Numbered from the stretch's first letter, positions 52,835 through 62,314 are shown. The stretch is DNA of 64,000 bases from Acidobacteria bacterium 13_2_20CM_2_57_6 (GCA_001917435.1 MNEA01000122.1:1-64000); one strand, 5' to 3'. The notes: generated by a model from the sequence alone, not told the origin. Program-made: numbers and translations.

Positions 52835-53716
52835 TCAGGGATGCATTTGCGCGGGAATGGGCCGGCCCATGGCTTTTGCGTACTCGGCGGCGTAGAGCGG
52901 GCTTTCCGGAAATTCCTCGCTCAATTCGCGCAAAAGTCTCTGCGCCAAATCATCTTGTTTTTGCCGGCGCGCGGCCAGCGCCAGGAGAATTTTTGCAAAC
53001 GGCTTCAGGTACCGTCCGCTTTCAATGGTCTTTCCAAGTTGCTCCATGCCGAGCTTCTTGTCGCCATGAATTCCGCCGAATCGCAGGAGGAAGCGCGTGC
53101 CGCCGGAGAGGCTTCCAATAATGTAATTGGCCGCCCCCAGCGCGACATACGCGTCATTGGCGTCCGGCTGCTCCGCCAGCAATCGCTTGGCTTGTTCATT
53201 GGCTTCCTTGAGCCGCTTCAACGCTTCGATATGCTCCTTCTTGAGAATCATATCGGCGTCCGATTCCATTCCAGACGACAAGGCCAGAGCGAAGAGCGCT
53301 TCCGGGTCGCGTTCATCTTTTTCGAGGCGCCGGCGCGCGAGCGTTCGAGCGAGCCGGATGGCTTCCTGAAAACTCTTCATGCGCGCGGCGTCGGGTTTCC
53401 CCTCAATGCCGTGCAGGAATCTTTTTTCATTCAAGAAAAAATCGCTGGAGAGAACATCCTGGCGATAAAACTCCTCAAAGAGGTAGCTGGCGGCCACAGC
53501 AACTTCGCCGAATGGCTCGTCCGGATGCTGCGTTTCCCAGCTGGAAAACTTTTCGCGAGCTTCTGTGAAGTTCTGAATGTACAAGGAGCGAAACCCCGAA
53601 GCGAGTTCAGGCACGTTGGTGAATGCTGGGGTGGCACCGTCGGTCTCCGCTCGAGCGTTGCAGACGGCCGCTGAAAACAGCAGCATGAACGCCACGCAAT
53701 GGCTTCGCCCGCGCAT
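52835..53716 (-). CDS. Exported TPR-like protein of the PKS operon
   Basis: Hypothetical secreted protein, 293 residues. Signal peptide (VAFMLLFSAAVCNARAE), then helical repeats with TPR-like spacing: SLYIQNFTEAREKFSSWETQHPDEP, FQEAIRLARTLARRRLEKDERDPEALFALALSSGME, EANEQAKRLLAEQPDANDAYVALGAANYIIGS and ILLALAARRQKQDDLAQRLLRELSEEFPESPL. It follows the methyltransferase gene by 14 bases and so belongs to the same transcript as the type III PKS. No enzymatic motif is seen. It may act as a periplasmic adaptor for the product or simply be co-transcribed. Confidence 0.78.
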   Translation of the reverse strand: MRGRSHCVAFMLLFSAAVCNARAETDGATPAFTNVPELASGFRSLYIQNFTEAREKFSSWETQHPDEPFGEVAVAASYLFEEFYRQDVLSSDFFLNEKRFLHGIEGKPDAARMKSFQEAIRLARTLARRRLEKDERDPEALFALALSSGMESDADMILKKEHIEALKRLKEANEQAKRLLAEQPDANDAYVALGAANYIIGSLSGGTRFLLRFGGIHGDKKLGMEQLGKTIESGRYLKPFAKILLALAARRQKQDDLAQRLLRELSEEFPESPLYAAEYAKAMGRPIPAQMHP

Positions 53717-53730
53717 TTATGTCCCGCTCT

Positions 53731-54327
53731 TCAGAACAGCCCAGGCAAGAAACGCGGCTTGCCGGTCATTGCCGCGCGATAGTCAGGATTGGCGGAGAGC
53801 ACGCGCTCTTCCGTGGAGAGCCGCTGCGCCAGGACTCCAATGTGCGCGAACGCTCCTGCTGCCGCGGTGATCCAGGCCGTGTGAATCAGCGGAAGAGCGA
53901 GCATCTCCGCAAAGACCGCCGCATAGTTAGGATGGCGAACGTAGCGAAAGGGTCCGGAGGTCACCACGCCCAGGCGCGTCGAATCCACCACCTGAACGTT
54001 CCAGTGTTCCCCGAGCGAGCGTATGACCCACCAACGCACCGCGTTTGCCGCTAGAAAGAGGCTAAACATTGGCGCAGCCAGCCACAAAATAAAGGGACGC
54101 CGCAGAACAACGACTTCCAGTGCTGCGCCAAGCAGGACCGCTGTATGCAGCAGCACCATCCAGCGGAATTTTGGCTCATCGATTTTCGCCGCGCCCCGTG
54201 CGGCCATTTCCTTCTGATGCCGCTTGGAGATGCGCAGTTCGACCAGCCGGAGCAACGCCACGGCAAGAAGCAGCCCGAGAAAGGCAGCCGTAGTACGGTC
54301 GCGCAGCAAATTAATGCTCAGGTCCAT
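53731..54327 (-). CDS. Isoprenylcysteine carboxyl methyltransferase family protein (BpsB-like)
   Basis: Membrane methyltransferase of the ICMT family, 198 residues with about five hydrophobic segments (TTAAFLGLLLAVALLRLVEL, VLLHTAVLLGAALEVVVL, FILWLAAPMFSLFLAANAV). The S-adenosylmethionine site is GPFRYVRHPNYAAVFAEMLALPL, which matches the family's RYxRHPNY motif. Its gene starts ten bases inside the end of the type III PKS gene, so the two are translationally coupled. In Bacillus subtilis BpsA-BpsB, the same pair makes alkylpyrones and O-methylates them; this is the likely analogy. The free substrate here is unproven. Confidence 0.88.
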   Translation of the reverse strand: MDLSINLLRDRTTAAFLGLLLAVALLRLVELRISKRHQKEMAARGAAKIDEPKFRWMVLLHTAVLLGAALEVVVLRRPFILWLAAPMFSLFLAANAVRWWVIRSLGEHWNVQVVDSTRLGVVTSGPFRYVRHPNYAAVFAEMLALPLIHTAWITAAAGAFAHIGVLAQRLSTEERVLSANPDYRAAMTGKPRFLPGLF

Positions 54328-55412
54328 TGCAATAGCAAAAATTCGGCGCTGAATCCCGGTCCAAAGGCCGCCGCCACGGCATACTCACCGGCGTGGAGCG
54401 GTCTTTTCTCGAGCCACTCCTGCAGGATGAAAAGGATCGTCGCGCTGGACAGATTTCCGACGTTTCCAAGAATGTCCCAGGAAGGCTGCGTGTCGCACTT
54501 GCACAAGCCGAGCTCCGTCTCGATGTTTCCGAGCAGCCGCGCTCCGCCGGGATGCAGGATCCAGCCCTTGATCTCCTCGCGCTTCCGGCCGTTGCGATCC
54601 AGGAAGCCCTGCACCAGCCCGCCAATTTTTCCGCCGATCATTTCGGGGACATCTTTTGCCAGCAGGATGTGGAATCCGGAATCGCGCAGATCAAATCCCA
54701 TCGCGCCCAGCGAATCAGGAAACGTGTAGGTTTCCGTTTCCAGAATCTTCGGTCCCTGCATCTGTTTTCCGCTGACGACCACAGCCGCGGCACCGTCGCC
54801 GAAAAGGATCGAAGAAATCAGGTTCGCTTGCGAAATGTCCTTGCGCTGAAAAGTGAGCGAGGGTAGCTCCACCGCGATGATCAGGACGTTTCCCCCCGGT
54901 TCGGCCTTCAAGAAATCCGCCGCTCGGCCCAGCGCCATGGCGCCCGCCGCGCAGCCTAGTTCCGTGAACGGCATGCGGCGCACATTCGAGCGGAACCCCA
55001 TCAGGTTGATAAGGTGGGCGTCCAGCGACGGAATCATGAAGCCCGTGCAAGACACCGTGATGATCATATCGATCTGATTGGGCTTCAAGCCGGCGCGCTC
55101 CAGGCATTTTTCCGCCGCCTCCCGGCCGAGCTTCACCGCGTGCTCGATGTACTCGTTGTTGGTTTGCGAGAGCGGCCGCGGCTCGATGGTGTAGTCGAGC
55201 GGGAAAATAGCATGGCGCGTATGGACCTGCGCGTTGTCCACAATGCTCATCATCGCTTCGAGGCGGCGCTCCGGGATGTCAAAGACGCGCCCCATGTATA
55301 CCTTTACGTCCTCGCGGGTGATGGTGTAGGGCGGCAAGGCGGTGGCCGTCGCAGCGATGGTGGGATACGAGGATGCGGCAGCTTCTGTGGATCGATTGCT
55401 CGGGGATTCCAT
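54318..55412 (-). CDS. Type III polyketide synthase (chalcone/stilbene synthase-like)
   Basis: Homodimeric thiolase-fold enzyme that extends acyl-CoA starters with malonyl-CoA. From the ATG at 55412, preceded by AAGGAGACTG, the protein is 364 residues. The catalytic triad is present: C122 in VSCTGFMIP, H287 in WILHPGG, and N320 in GNVGNLSSAT. The signature GFGPGFSAE near the C-terminus is AAFGPGFSAEFLL. Active-site details suggest a bacterial alkylresorcinol/alkylpyrone synthase (BpsA/ArsB type) but starter and product are not deducible. It heads a three-gene unit with ICMT and the TPR-like gene. Confidence 0.95.
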   Translation of the reverse strand: MESPSNRSTEAAASSYPTIAATATALPPYTITREDVKVYMGRVFDIPERRLEAMMSIVDNAQVHTRHAIFPLDYTIEPRPLSQTNNEYIEHAVKLGREAAEKCLERAGLKPNQIDMIITVSCTGFMIPSLDAHLINLMGFRSNVRRMPFTELGCAAGAMALGRAADFLKAEPGGNVLIIAVELPSLTFQRKDISQANLISSILFGDGAAAVVVSGKQMQGPKILETETYTFPDSLGAMGFDLRDSGFHILLAKDVPEMIGGKIGGLVQGFLDRNGRKREEIKGWILHPGGARLLGNIETELGLCKCDTQPSWDILGNVGNLSSATILFILQEWLEKRPLHAGEYAVAAAFGPGFSAEFLLLQWT

Positions 55413-55761
55413 CAGTCTCCTTGGGCACAACGTTGCGCCCGCAGTCCCCCGGCCGCATCAGCCTATGCGGATGCAAGGTTTTCAAACTGGGCTGCGTTCG
55501 AGCCACTGACTTTACATCAAATCGTAGCTCGGAGCGAACTAGTTTGAATATGGCGAACGAAGGGGTTACCGGGAGAAAGGAAACCGTGATCGGAAACCTG
55601 CGCGAAGTCGCTTAGCGCCCTCGCACTCGGTCGCGCCTGCATATCCGTTGTTCCCGACCACGGCTTCATCATGACCTGCGCACCCAGGAATTTATTCCCG
55701 TAGCCCGACGATGAAAATCATTGCCGGAGCATGCTAGATTCTCTGGCTGGAGAGGTGCCTC
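55413..55761. other. 349-base divergent promoter region
   Basis: Between the type III PKS gene (minus) and the MetX-like gene (plus). Short ORFs here have no visible motif; no strong -35/-10 pair or palindrome was recognised. GAGAGGTG at 55750 is the ribosome-binding site of the plus-strand gene. Confidence 0.4.
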
Positions 55762-56856
55762 ATGCCGGGAAATGCGTTTCGTTCGTTTGCGCTGGCAGCG
55801 GCGGTCCATCTTTTGTTAAGCCTGCCAACGCACGGCCAGGTCGCCAAGTGGCCTGGAACAACTGAAGGCGATTTTACCGTCAAGGATTTCAAGTTCCAGT
55901 CGGGCGAAACGCTGCCGGAGATGCGCTTGCATTACACCACGCTCGGCAACGCTGTGCGCGACGCGCAGGGCCGCGTCACCAACGCCGTTCTGATTCTGCA
56001 CGGTACCGGCGGAACCGGCCATCAATTCCTCACGCCGATTTTTGCCGGCGAATTATTTGGACCGGGACAGCTTCTAGACGCGACCCGCTACTTCATCATT
56101 CTTCCCGACGGTATCGGTCACGGGAAATCCTCGAAGCCGAGCGACGGCCTGCACGCTCATTTTCCGCAATATGACTATGACGACATGGTCGCCGCGCACC
56201 ACCAGCTTCTCCGCGAGGGCCTCGGCGTCAATCACTTGCGCCTCATCCTCGGCACTTCCATGGGCTGCATGCATTCCTTTGTGTGGGGAGAAACCTATCC
56301 CGATTTTATGGACGCGTTCATGCCGCTGGCTTGCCAGCCGGTGCAGATTGCGGGACGCAATCGCATCTGGCGCAAAATGGTGATGGACGCGATTCGCAAC
56401 GATCCGGAATGGAAAGGCGGGGAATACTCGGCGGAGCCGCAACAAGCGCTGCGCACAGCGCTCGACCTTCTGCTGATTGCCGGCAGCGCTCCCCTCTACC
56501 TGCAGAAGACTTTGCCCACGCGCGACGCCGCGGACAAATATCTGGACGACTATTTCAAGGCGCGCATGGCGGGCTTGGACGCGAATGATCTCATGTATGC
56601 AGTAAACGCCTCGCGGAACTACGATCCCTCGCCGAACCTCGAGAGAATCACCGCGCCGGTCATGTTCATCAATTCCGCCGACGATTTCATCAATCCGCCG
56701 GAGCTGGACATAGCGGCAACCGAAATTAAAAGAGTCAAGAACGCGCGCTTTGTGTTGATCCCCGTCAGCGACGAAACGCGTGGTCACGGCACGCATACTC
56801 GCGCTGTCGTTTGGAAGCAGCACTTGGCGGAGCTGCTCGAAAAATCAGCGTATTGA
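55762..56856 (+). CDS. Exported alpha/beta hydrolase, homoserine O-acetyltransferase (MetX)-like
   Basis: Alpha/beta hydrolase of 364 residues with MetX-like order: LRLHYTTLG-type strand (MRLHYTTLGNAVRDAQG), VLILHGTGGTGHQFL (oxyanion region), YFIILPDGIGHGKSSKPSDG, nucleophile S166 in LGTSMGCMHSF, then acid in NSADDFINPPE and His in RGHGTHTRAV. A signal peptide (LAAAVHLLLSLPTHGQ) puts it outside the cytoplasm, which MetX is not, so it probably is a hydrolase of other esters. It sits opposite typA, 13 bases from its stop. ATG 55762 has GAGAGGTG upstream. Confidence 0.87.
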   Translation: MPGNAFRSFALAAAVHLLLSLPTHGQVAKWPGTTEGDFTVKDFKFQSGETLPEMRLHYTTLGNAVRDAQGRVTNAVLILHGTGGTGHQFLTPIFAGELFGPGQLLDATRYFIILPDGIGHGKSSKPSDGLHAHFPQYDYDDMVAAHHQLLREGLGVNHLRLILGTSMGCMHSFVWGETYPDFMDAFMPLACQPVQIAGRNRIWRKMVMDAIRNDPEWKGGEYSAEPQQALRTALDLLLIAGSAPLYLQKTLPTRDAADKYLDDYFKARMAGLDANDLMYAVNASRNYDPSPNLERITAPVMFINSADDFINPPELDIAATEIKRVKNARFVLIPVSDETRGHGTHTRAVVWKQHLAELLEKSAY

Positions 56857-56869
56857 GAAAACTGCGCAG

Positions 56870-58705
56870 TCAGCTTGTGGTGGCCTGGCTGGCGCGGATT
56901 TCCTGCCAGCGGCGCGGCCGCTTGTTGGCTTGCAAAACTTTCTTGCGCAGACGGATGGACTTCGGCGTGATTTCCACGAACTCGTCGTCGGCAATAAACT
57001 CGATCGCTTGCTCGAGGCTCAATTCGCGGTGCGGAATCAAACGGATGGCCTCGTCCGCGCTGGACGAACGCATGTTGGTTTGCTTCTTTTCTTTCGTCAC
57101 GTTGACGTCCATGTCCTGCTCGCGCGAGTTTTCGCCCACGATCATACCTTCATAGACTTCAATCGCCGGCCCGACGAACAGCTCGCCGCGTTCCTGAATG
57201 TTCCACAGTGCAAATGCGGTCGATGGTCCGCCACGGTCCGCCACCAGTGCGCCCGTGGGACGCAGCGCCATCTCTCCGCCGTATTCCATCCAGCCCTCAA
57301 AAATGGAATGAATGAGCGCCGTGCCGCGCGTGTCCGTGAGCAACTGACTGCGCAGTCCGATCAATCCGCGTGATGGGATTTTGAAGTCCATGCGCACACG
57401 GCCCGAGCCATGATTGCTCATCTTGAGCATCTCGCCGCGCCGGCTGCCGATGGTTTCCATGATGATGCCGATAAAATTCTCGGGCACGTCGATCACCAAC
57501 CGTTCGAGCGGCTCGAGTTTCTTGCCGTTCTCCGTGCGCACGACGATCTCAGGTTTGCCCACCATCAGCTCAAAGCCTTCGCGCCGCATGGTTTCGATCA
57601 GAATCGCGAGCTGCAATTCGCCGCGCCCCAGCACGCGGAAGGATTCCGGCGTGTCCGTGTCTTCCACCCGGATGGACACGTTCGTCAAAAGCTCCTTTTG
57701 CAAGCGGTCGCGGAGGTCGCGCGAAGTCAGAAACGTCCCCTCTTTTCCGGAAAGTGGACTGCTGTTCACGGTGAAAATCATCGCCAGCGTGGGCTCGTCG
57801 ATCAGCAGTGGCTCCAGCGGCATGGGGTTCGCCAGATCCGTGATGCTTTCTCCGATGTTGATGCCCTCAACGCCTGCAATCGCCACCAGGTCGCCCGCGG
57901 GAACGGCTTGCGCTTCATCCCGCTCCAGGCCGCGGAAGGTATACAGCTTGGTGATGCGCGTCGGCGTCAGCTTGCCATCCAGCTTGCTGATACCTACGTC
58001 CGCGCCGCGCTTCAGCGTGCCGTTGAACACACGCCCGATCGCAATTCTTCCCAGGAATTCGCTGTAATCCAGGTTCATGACCTGAATTTGCAAGACGCCT
58101 TCGGGATCGCCCGGAGGTGCGGGAATGTGTTTTACGATGGCCTCGAAAAGCGGCAATAAATCCTTTGAGCCGTCGCCCGGCGTCCGGTGGGCCACGCCGT
58201 CGCGCGCGTTCGTATAAATGACGGGAAAATCGAGTTGATCTTCGGTCGCGTCCAGATCGATGAAGAGATCATAGATTTCGTCCAGGACTTCCTTGGCCCG
58301 AGCATCGGCCCGGTCAATCTTGTTGAGCACAATGACCGGAGGCAACTTCGCCGCCAGGGCCTTTTGCAAAACGTAGCGCGTCTGCGGCAGCGGCCCTTCG
58401 CTCGCGTCCACCAGCACTACGACGCCGTCCACCATGCGCAATGCGCGCTCCACTTCGCCGCCAAAGTCGCTATGCCCGGGAGTGTCCACGATATTGATTT
58501 TCGTGTCATGAAAAAAAAGTGCAGTATTTTTCGCGAGAATAGTGATGCCGCGCTCGCGTTCCAAGTCGTTCGAATCCATCACGCGCTCGATGACGGCTTC
58601 GTTGGCACGAAAAATTCCGCTCTGCTTGAGCATGGCATCAACGAGCGTAGTCTTGCCGTGGTCCACGTGCGCGATGATGGCGATGTTACGAATCTTTTCA
58701 CTCAT
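56870..58705 (-). CDS. typA: Translational GTPase TypA/BipA
   Basis: Ribosome-associated GTPase of the elongation factor G group, involved in stress and low-temperature growth. Start at ATG 58705 ([21 protein letters not shown]), with AGGAATT upstream; 611 residues. G1 [10 protein letters not shown] at 12-21, G2 [12 protein letters not shown]3 [15 protein letters not shown]4 NKIDRADA; later, the EF-G domain II ([16 protein letters not shown]) and domain V/C-terminal TypA block ([34 protein letters not shown]). The ORF track's start at 58831 adds 42 unconserved residues from the leader. It converges with the MetX-like gene. The 90-base leader holds a hairpin followed by a T-run (58766-58792). 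Confidence 0.97.
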   Translation of the reverse strand: MSEKIRNIAIIAHVDHGKTTLVDAMLKQSGIFRANEAVIERVMDSNDLERERGITILAKNTALFFHDTKINIVDTPGHSDFGGEVERALRMVDGVVVLVDASEGPLPQTRYVLQKALAAKLPPVIVLNKIDRADARAKEVLDEIYDLFIDLDATEDQLDFPVIYTNARDGVAHRTPGDGSKDLLPLFEAIVKHIPAPPGDPEGVLQIQVMNLDYSEFLGRIAIGRVFNGTLKRGADVGISKLDGKLTPTRITKLYTFRGLERDEAQAVPAGDLVAIAGVEGINIGESITDLANPMPLEPLLIDEPTLAMIFTVNSSPLSGKEGTFLTSRDLRDRLQKELLTNVSIRVEDTDTPESFRVLGRGELQLAILIETMRREGFELMVGKPEIVVRTENGKKLEPLERLVIDVPENFIGIIMETIGSRRGEMLKMSNHGSGRVRMDFKIPSRGLIGLRSQLLTDTRGTALIHSIFEGWMEYGGEMALRPTGALVADRGGPSTAFALWNIQERGELFVGPAIEVYEGMIVGENSREQDMDVNVTKEKKQTNMRSSSADEAIRLIPHRELSLEQAIEFIADDEFVEITPKSIRLRKKVLQANKRPRRWQEIRASQATTS

Positions 58706-58765
58706 AATTCCTGCTTGTCGTGGCTCCGGCTGACCTGGGGCAAACTCCTCTAAGAGACAAAAATA

Positions 58766-58793
58766 GCTGCTGAAACAACCAGCAGCCTTTTTG
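58766..58793. terminator. Hairpin with T-run upstream of typA, possible attenuator
   Basis: GCTGCTG (58766-58772) - aaacaac - CAGCAGC (58780-58786); read on the plus strand it is followed by CTTTTTG, on the minus strand by TATTTTTG. It can thus terminate either way. It lies within the likely 5' leader of typA, so it could attenuate that gene or shield it from antisense transcription. Confidence 0.55.
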
Positions 58794-58813
58794 AATGTAC
58801 CCTTTATGTAGGT

Positions 58814-58830
58814 TGACCGCCCGGCGGTCA
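58814..58830. promoter_or_regulatory. Operator-like palindrome TGACCGC-ccg-GCGGTCA upstream of typA
   Basis: Perfect 7+3+7 inverted repeat about 110 bases before the typA start on the minus strand. GC-rich TGACCG-type palindromes are common TetR-family operators. Here it may also be a small dispersed repeat. No regulator gene is next to it. Confidence 0.4.
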
Positions 58831-58994
58831 CACATCCTTAGGTGCGGTGCAGCGATCTACAGTTTATCAGATGTAATCCCCTCCGGCCAAGCCGGAAGAG
58901 GCAAGAACAGAGGCGTTAGCTCAGTAGTTCACCCTAACCACATTCAAGTGTTTACCTGATTGTTTCCGAAGTGGGAATGTAAAAGATACCATCT

Positions 58995-59243
58995 ATGCTG
59001 GACGACTGGCTCGGGGAACTCGCGTTTGTCCATTACTGGCGGGTACTTGAAGAGCACGGCTGTGGCGTGATGAAGGCGCCAGAGTTTACGCATTTAAGTC
59101 TCGCAGAGCGCCAGGCCTGGGTAGAGGCCGCGAAAGCGATTCAGGAACAAGCCCGCGGGAGTTCCTGGCTGGCACGTTCGTTGGACGCCCCACCGGGCCC
59201 CGGAGACGGTTTCTCCCATCCTAATCAACACGCAGGGCGATGA
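58995..59243 (+). CDS. Small hypothetical protein, overlapping the permease 3' end
   Basis: An 82-codon ORF whose first part has protein-like composition (LGELAFVHYWRVLEEHGCGVM, LAERQAWVEAAKAIQEQARG). The last 23 bases run into the end of the permease gene on the other strand. There is no recognisable motif or good ribosome-binding site. It may be a real small gene or a decayed one; low confidence. Confidence 0.35.
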   Translation: MLDDWLGELAFVHYWRVLEEHGCGVMKAPEFTHLSLAERQAWVEAAKAIQEQARGSSWLARSLDAPPGPGDGFSHPNQHAGR

Positions 59244-61863
59244 TGGGGTCCACCCGCGACGCGCGGCGCGCCGGAACGTAGCAGGCTACCAGCGCCGCCA
59301 AGCCGAGAACGACTGCAACTCCTAGATACGTCAGCGGATCCGTCGGTGCCACTTCAAAGAGCAGTTGCTGCAAGAGCCGCGTCAGCCACAGCGCTCCGAA
59401 CAAGCCAAGAACCACGCCAACAAACGCTAGAGCCAAGCCCTGCTGCAGAATCATTTGCAGGATTTCTCCCGGTCGAGCGCCGATGGCCATGCGTACCCCA
59501 ATCTCATGCCGGCGCTGGCCAACAGCCAATGCCATCACGCCGCTGATGCCCGTTGCCGCGATCGCCAATGCCAGCAAGGCGAACAACCCTAGCAAGTTGG
59601 CAGTCAACCGCGGCGCGGCCACGGATTCCGCGCGCACCTGCTCGAGCGATTGCACTCGCGCGGCCGGCTGATTCGGATCGATGGCATAGAGCAATTCGAT
59701 GATGCTGCGCGCAATGCTCATGGGCTCCGCGGCCGTTTTGACTACCAGGATGCCGTCCAGCAGCGGGCTTTGCGCCAGCGGCACATAAATTTCGTCGGGC
59801 ACGTCCTTGTCCAGCCCGTACTGCTTAATGTCGCCCACAATCCCCGTGATCTGAACCCAGCTTTTCCCGCCGTCCACCGTGAAGCGTTTTCCGACCGGAT
59901 TCTGTGCGCCCCAGAAGTGGTGCGCGGCCGTCCGGTTCACTACCGCCACGGCCGGCGTGTTTGGCCGGTCGGCGCGAGTAAATACCCGGCCATCGAGAAC
60001 AGGAACGTGCAACGTCTCAAAATAGCGGGGACTTACCACCCGAAAATCTGCCACCGGAAGCGCTTGCCCGGGAGTTGGCGACTGCCCTTCGATCTGGAAA
60101 TCGTTGGTCATTCGCATGTTGCCGCTGAGGGGAATCATCATGGAGACGGCTGCGGATTTCACCCCGCTCTGCGCCTGGATCCTGTCGAGCAGCGTCTCGA
60201 AAAAGGCCAGCTGCTTTTCGTTAGAGCCGTATTTGGTGAAGTCTAGGCCGATTTGCATCGTCAACACGTTTTCCGGCTGGAAGCCCGGGTTCACATGCTG
60301 CAGCTTTGCGAAGCTGCGCAGCATCAACCCTGCGCCAATCAAGAGGAGGAATGACACGGCCACTTGCGCCACGATCAGCAAGCTTCTCATCCGGTGCCTG
60401 CCGCGCCCGATCGTGGATTGCACGCCGCCCTCTTTCAGGCCACCCACAACCGTCTCGCGCGCCGCCAGGGCCGGGGCCGTTCCAGACAGCATGCTGGTCA
60501 GAAGCGCAACGCCAAGCGTGAAAAGCAATACCGTGGCGTCTAGATGAATCTCTCTAGCTCGTGGCGTGAATCGCGCCGCGAAAGCCACGAGTAGGCTCAG
60601 CGTTCCCCAAGAGAACAAAAGCCCCAAGCCGCCCCCAATTAGCGCCAGCAGCGAACTCTCCGTCAGCAATTGACGGAACATCCGCACGCGTCCCGCACCC
60701 AGCGCCGCGCGGACGGCCAGCTCGCGTTCCCGCCGCACCATGCGCGAGAGGTTCAGGTTTGCAACGTTGGCGCACGCGATCAACAGAACAAAACCAGCCG
60801 CCCCAAGAAGCACCAGCATCGTCGGTCGGGCGTTGTGCGTCAGTTCTTCCTCCAGCGAGGATGTAGCCAGGGAGTAATCAACAGATGGCGGATAGTCGTT
60901 CGGATAAGCTTTCTGCAGGTTAGCTGCGACGCCATTCAAATCGGCACGCGCCTGGTTCACGCTGATTCCCGGCTTCCTGCGGGCAAACGCTTGCATCATG
61001 CGGGCCTGCCGGTTGGCAATGAACGCGGGGCGCGATCGGAACGGGCACGCCGTCGTCGGCATGTACACGTCATTTTCGTCCGGATATTGCGGCACCGGCG
61101 GCAATATTCCGACGACTTTATGGGGCTTGTCGTTCATGGTGAACGCCTTGTTCACCACCGTCGGGTCGCCGCCGAAGCTCCTGATCCAGTATTCATAACT
61201 GAGCATCAGCACGGCAGGCGCGCCCGGCTGTTCATCCTCCGGACGAAAGGTGCGGCCAAAGAGCGGCTTCACGCCGAACACGTCAAAGTAGTTCCAAGAA
61301 ACAACTCCCGTTTCCACGCGTTCCGGCTCGCTGCGTCCCAGGAGAATGAAATTCATGTTGTGGTATTCGACGAGGCCATCCAGGGAATGGCTCTGCGCGC
61401 GGTAATCATTGATCTCCGTCACCGAGAAGGGCTGATTCAACAATCCCGCGCGCGGCGCTTGCTGTTGTAGCGTCACCAGTCGCTCGCCATGTTCGTACGG
61501 CAGCGGTTTCAGCAGCACCGCATGCACAACGCTGAAGATCGCTGAATTCGCCCCGATTCCCAGGCCCAGGGTGAGGATCGCCGCAAGCGTGAATCCCGGG
61601 CTCTTGCGCATCATTCGCAGCGCAAACCCCGCGTCCTGGTGGAACATCGCCAGGTGCTCGCCCGGTGCCGTCCGGAAAATTCCCACAATCGTTTCCCACC
61701 ACAGCCGCAGGACACCGGTGGTTCCGTTGCGCCGCCCTGCTTCCTTGTGTTGTTCCTGGAAAACGGTTTCCATTTCCGGGCCGAAGTCGCTCCGGAAATC
61801 GAAGGGGAGAAGCCGAAGGAGTGCCCGATAAATTCGCGCCGCTCTGGAATCAGCCGCTGCCAT
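59221..61863 (-). CDS. MacB/FtsX-type permease, acidobacterial duplicated orphan permease (ADOP)
   Basis: Large ABC permease of 880 residues with two FtsX/MacB core units in a single chain, no ATPase gene near by, as in the acidobacterial ADOP family. Residues 1-85 form the ADOP N-terminal domain (ARIYRALLRLLPFDFRSDFG). The first core starts with FALRMMRKSPGFTLAAILTLGLGIGANSAIF (about 78-110), followed by a MacB periplasmic domain (about 130-340) and three membrane helices. The second core has VSFLLLIGAGLMLRSFAKLQ, a second periplasmic domain and FALLALAIAATGISGVMALAVGQRRHEIGVRMAIG at about 760. Start at ATG 61863 is set by GGGAGG eight bases upstream. Its partner regulator PadR lies 82 bases upstream, the usual pair. 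Confidence 0.93.
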   Translation of the reverse strand: MAAADSRAARIYRALLRLLPFDFRSDFGPEMETVFQEQHKEAGRRNGTTGVLRLWWETIVGIFRTAPGEHLAMFHQDAGFALRMMRKSPGFTLAAILTLGLGIGANSAIFSVVHAVLLKPLPYEHGERLVTLQQQAPRAGLLNQPFSVTEINDYRAQSHSLDGLVEYHNMNFILLGRSEPERVETGVVSWNYFDVFGVKPLFGRTFRPEDEQPGAPAVLMLSYEYWIRSFGGDPTVVNKAFTMNDKPHKVVGILPPVPQYPDENDVYMPTTACPFRSRPAFIANRQARMMQAFARRKPGISVNQARADLNGVAANLQKAYPNDYPPSVDYSLATSSLEEELTHNARPTMLVLLGAAGFVLLIACANVANLNLSRMVRRERELAVRAALGAGRVRMFRQLLTESSLLALIGGGLGLLFSWGTLSLLVAFAARFTPRAREIHLDATVLLFTLGVALLTSMLSGTAPALAARETVVGGLKEGGVQSTIGRGRHRMRSLLIVAQVAVSFLLLIGAGLMLRSFAKLQHVNPGFQPENVLTMQIGLDFTKYGSNEKQLAFFETLLDRIQAQSGVKSAAVSMMIPLSGNMRMTNDFQIEGQSPTPGQALPVADFRVVSPRYFETLHVPVLDGRVFTRADRPNTPAVAVVNRTAAHHFWGAQNPVGKRFTVDGGKSWVQITGIVGDIKQYGLDKDVPDEIYVPLAQSPLLDGILVVKTAAEPMSIARSIIELLYAIDPNQPAARVQSLEQVRAESVAAPRLTANLLGLFALLALAIAATGISGVMALAVGQRRHEIGVRMAIGARPGEILQMILQQGLALAFVGVVLGLFGALWLTRLLQQLLFEVAPTDPLTYLGVAVVLGLAALVACYVPARRASRVDPIIALRVD

Positions 61864-61945
61864 GGTGTCCTCCCGCGGCGCCACCACAGCACCGCTCTCG
61901 GACCTCTCGCTGTTTCTAAATCCGCCCGTCCGATTCCGGATTTTC

Positions 61946-62314
61946 TTATGCCGTTCGAATTTTCTTTAACAAATTTCTCGACCGCGCGATGGATAGGATT
62001 TCATCCATCCTCTCCGCTTCCGCGGTTGCCACTTGCCGGCCTTGCGGCGTCAAGCGGTAATAGCGTCGCCGTTCGTCGTCGTTGGATTCCGCGGGCCGCG
62101 AACGCAACTCCACGACCAAGCCATCATTCAGCAGGCGCTTGATAATCCCGTAAAGAGTCCCGGTGCTCAGGCGCACCTTGCCGCCGGTGCGCAGCTCCAC
62201 TTCTTTGAGAATGGCGTAGCCATGAAGGTCGTCGCCAGCGAGCGCCAGCAGCACGTGGAACATGGCAGGCGTCAGTGGCCCGAAGGATTCCGCTTTGTCT
62301 TGAGCAGCACCCAA
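61946..62314 (-). CDS. PadR family transcriptional regulator
   Basis: Small winged-helix regulator, 122 residues. PadR hallmarks: PLTPAMFHVLLALAGDDLHGYAILKEVE, the wing region RLSTGTLYGIIKRLLNDGLV, and SNDDERRRYYRLTPQGRQVATAEAERMDEIL. Start is a TTG (62314) with GAGGAG about nine bases upstream; an in-frame ATG inside the first helix would be too late. PadR plus ADOP permease is a recurrent pair in acidobacteria; PadR most likely represses both until an effector binds. A -35/-10 pair lies just upstream. Confidence 0.92.
   Translation of the reverse strand: MGAAQDKAESFGPLTPAMFHVLLALAGDDLHGYAILKEVELRTGGKVRLSTGTLYGIIKRLLNDGLVVELRSRPAESNDDERRRYYRLTPQGRQVATAEAERMDEILSIARSRNLLKKIRTA

Noticed and set aside
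58911-58930. tRNA gene from GTTAGCTCAGTAGTTC
   Set aside because: No anticodon arm, no TpsiC arm and no acceptor pairing follow; at best a fragment.
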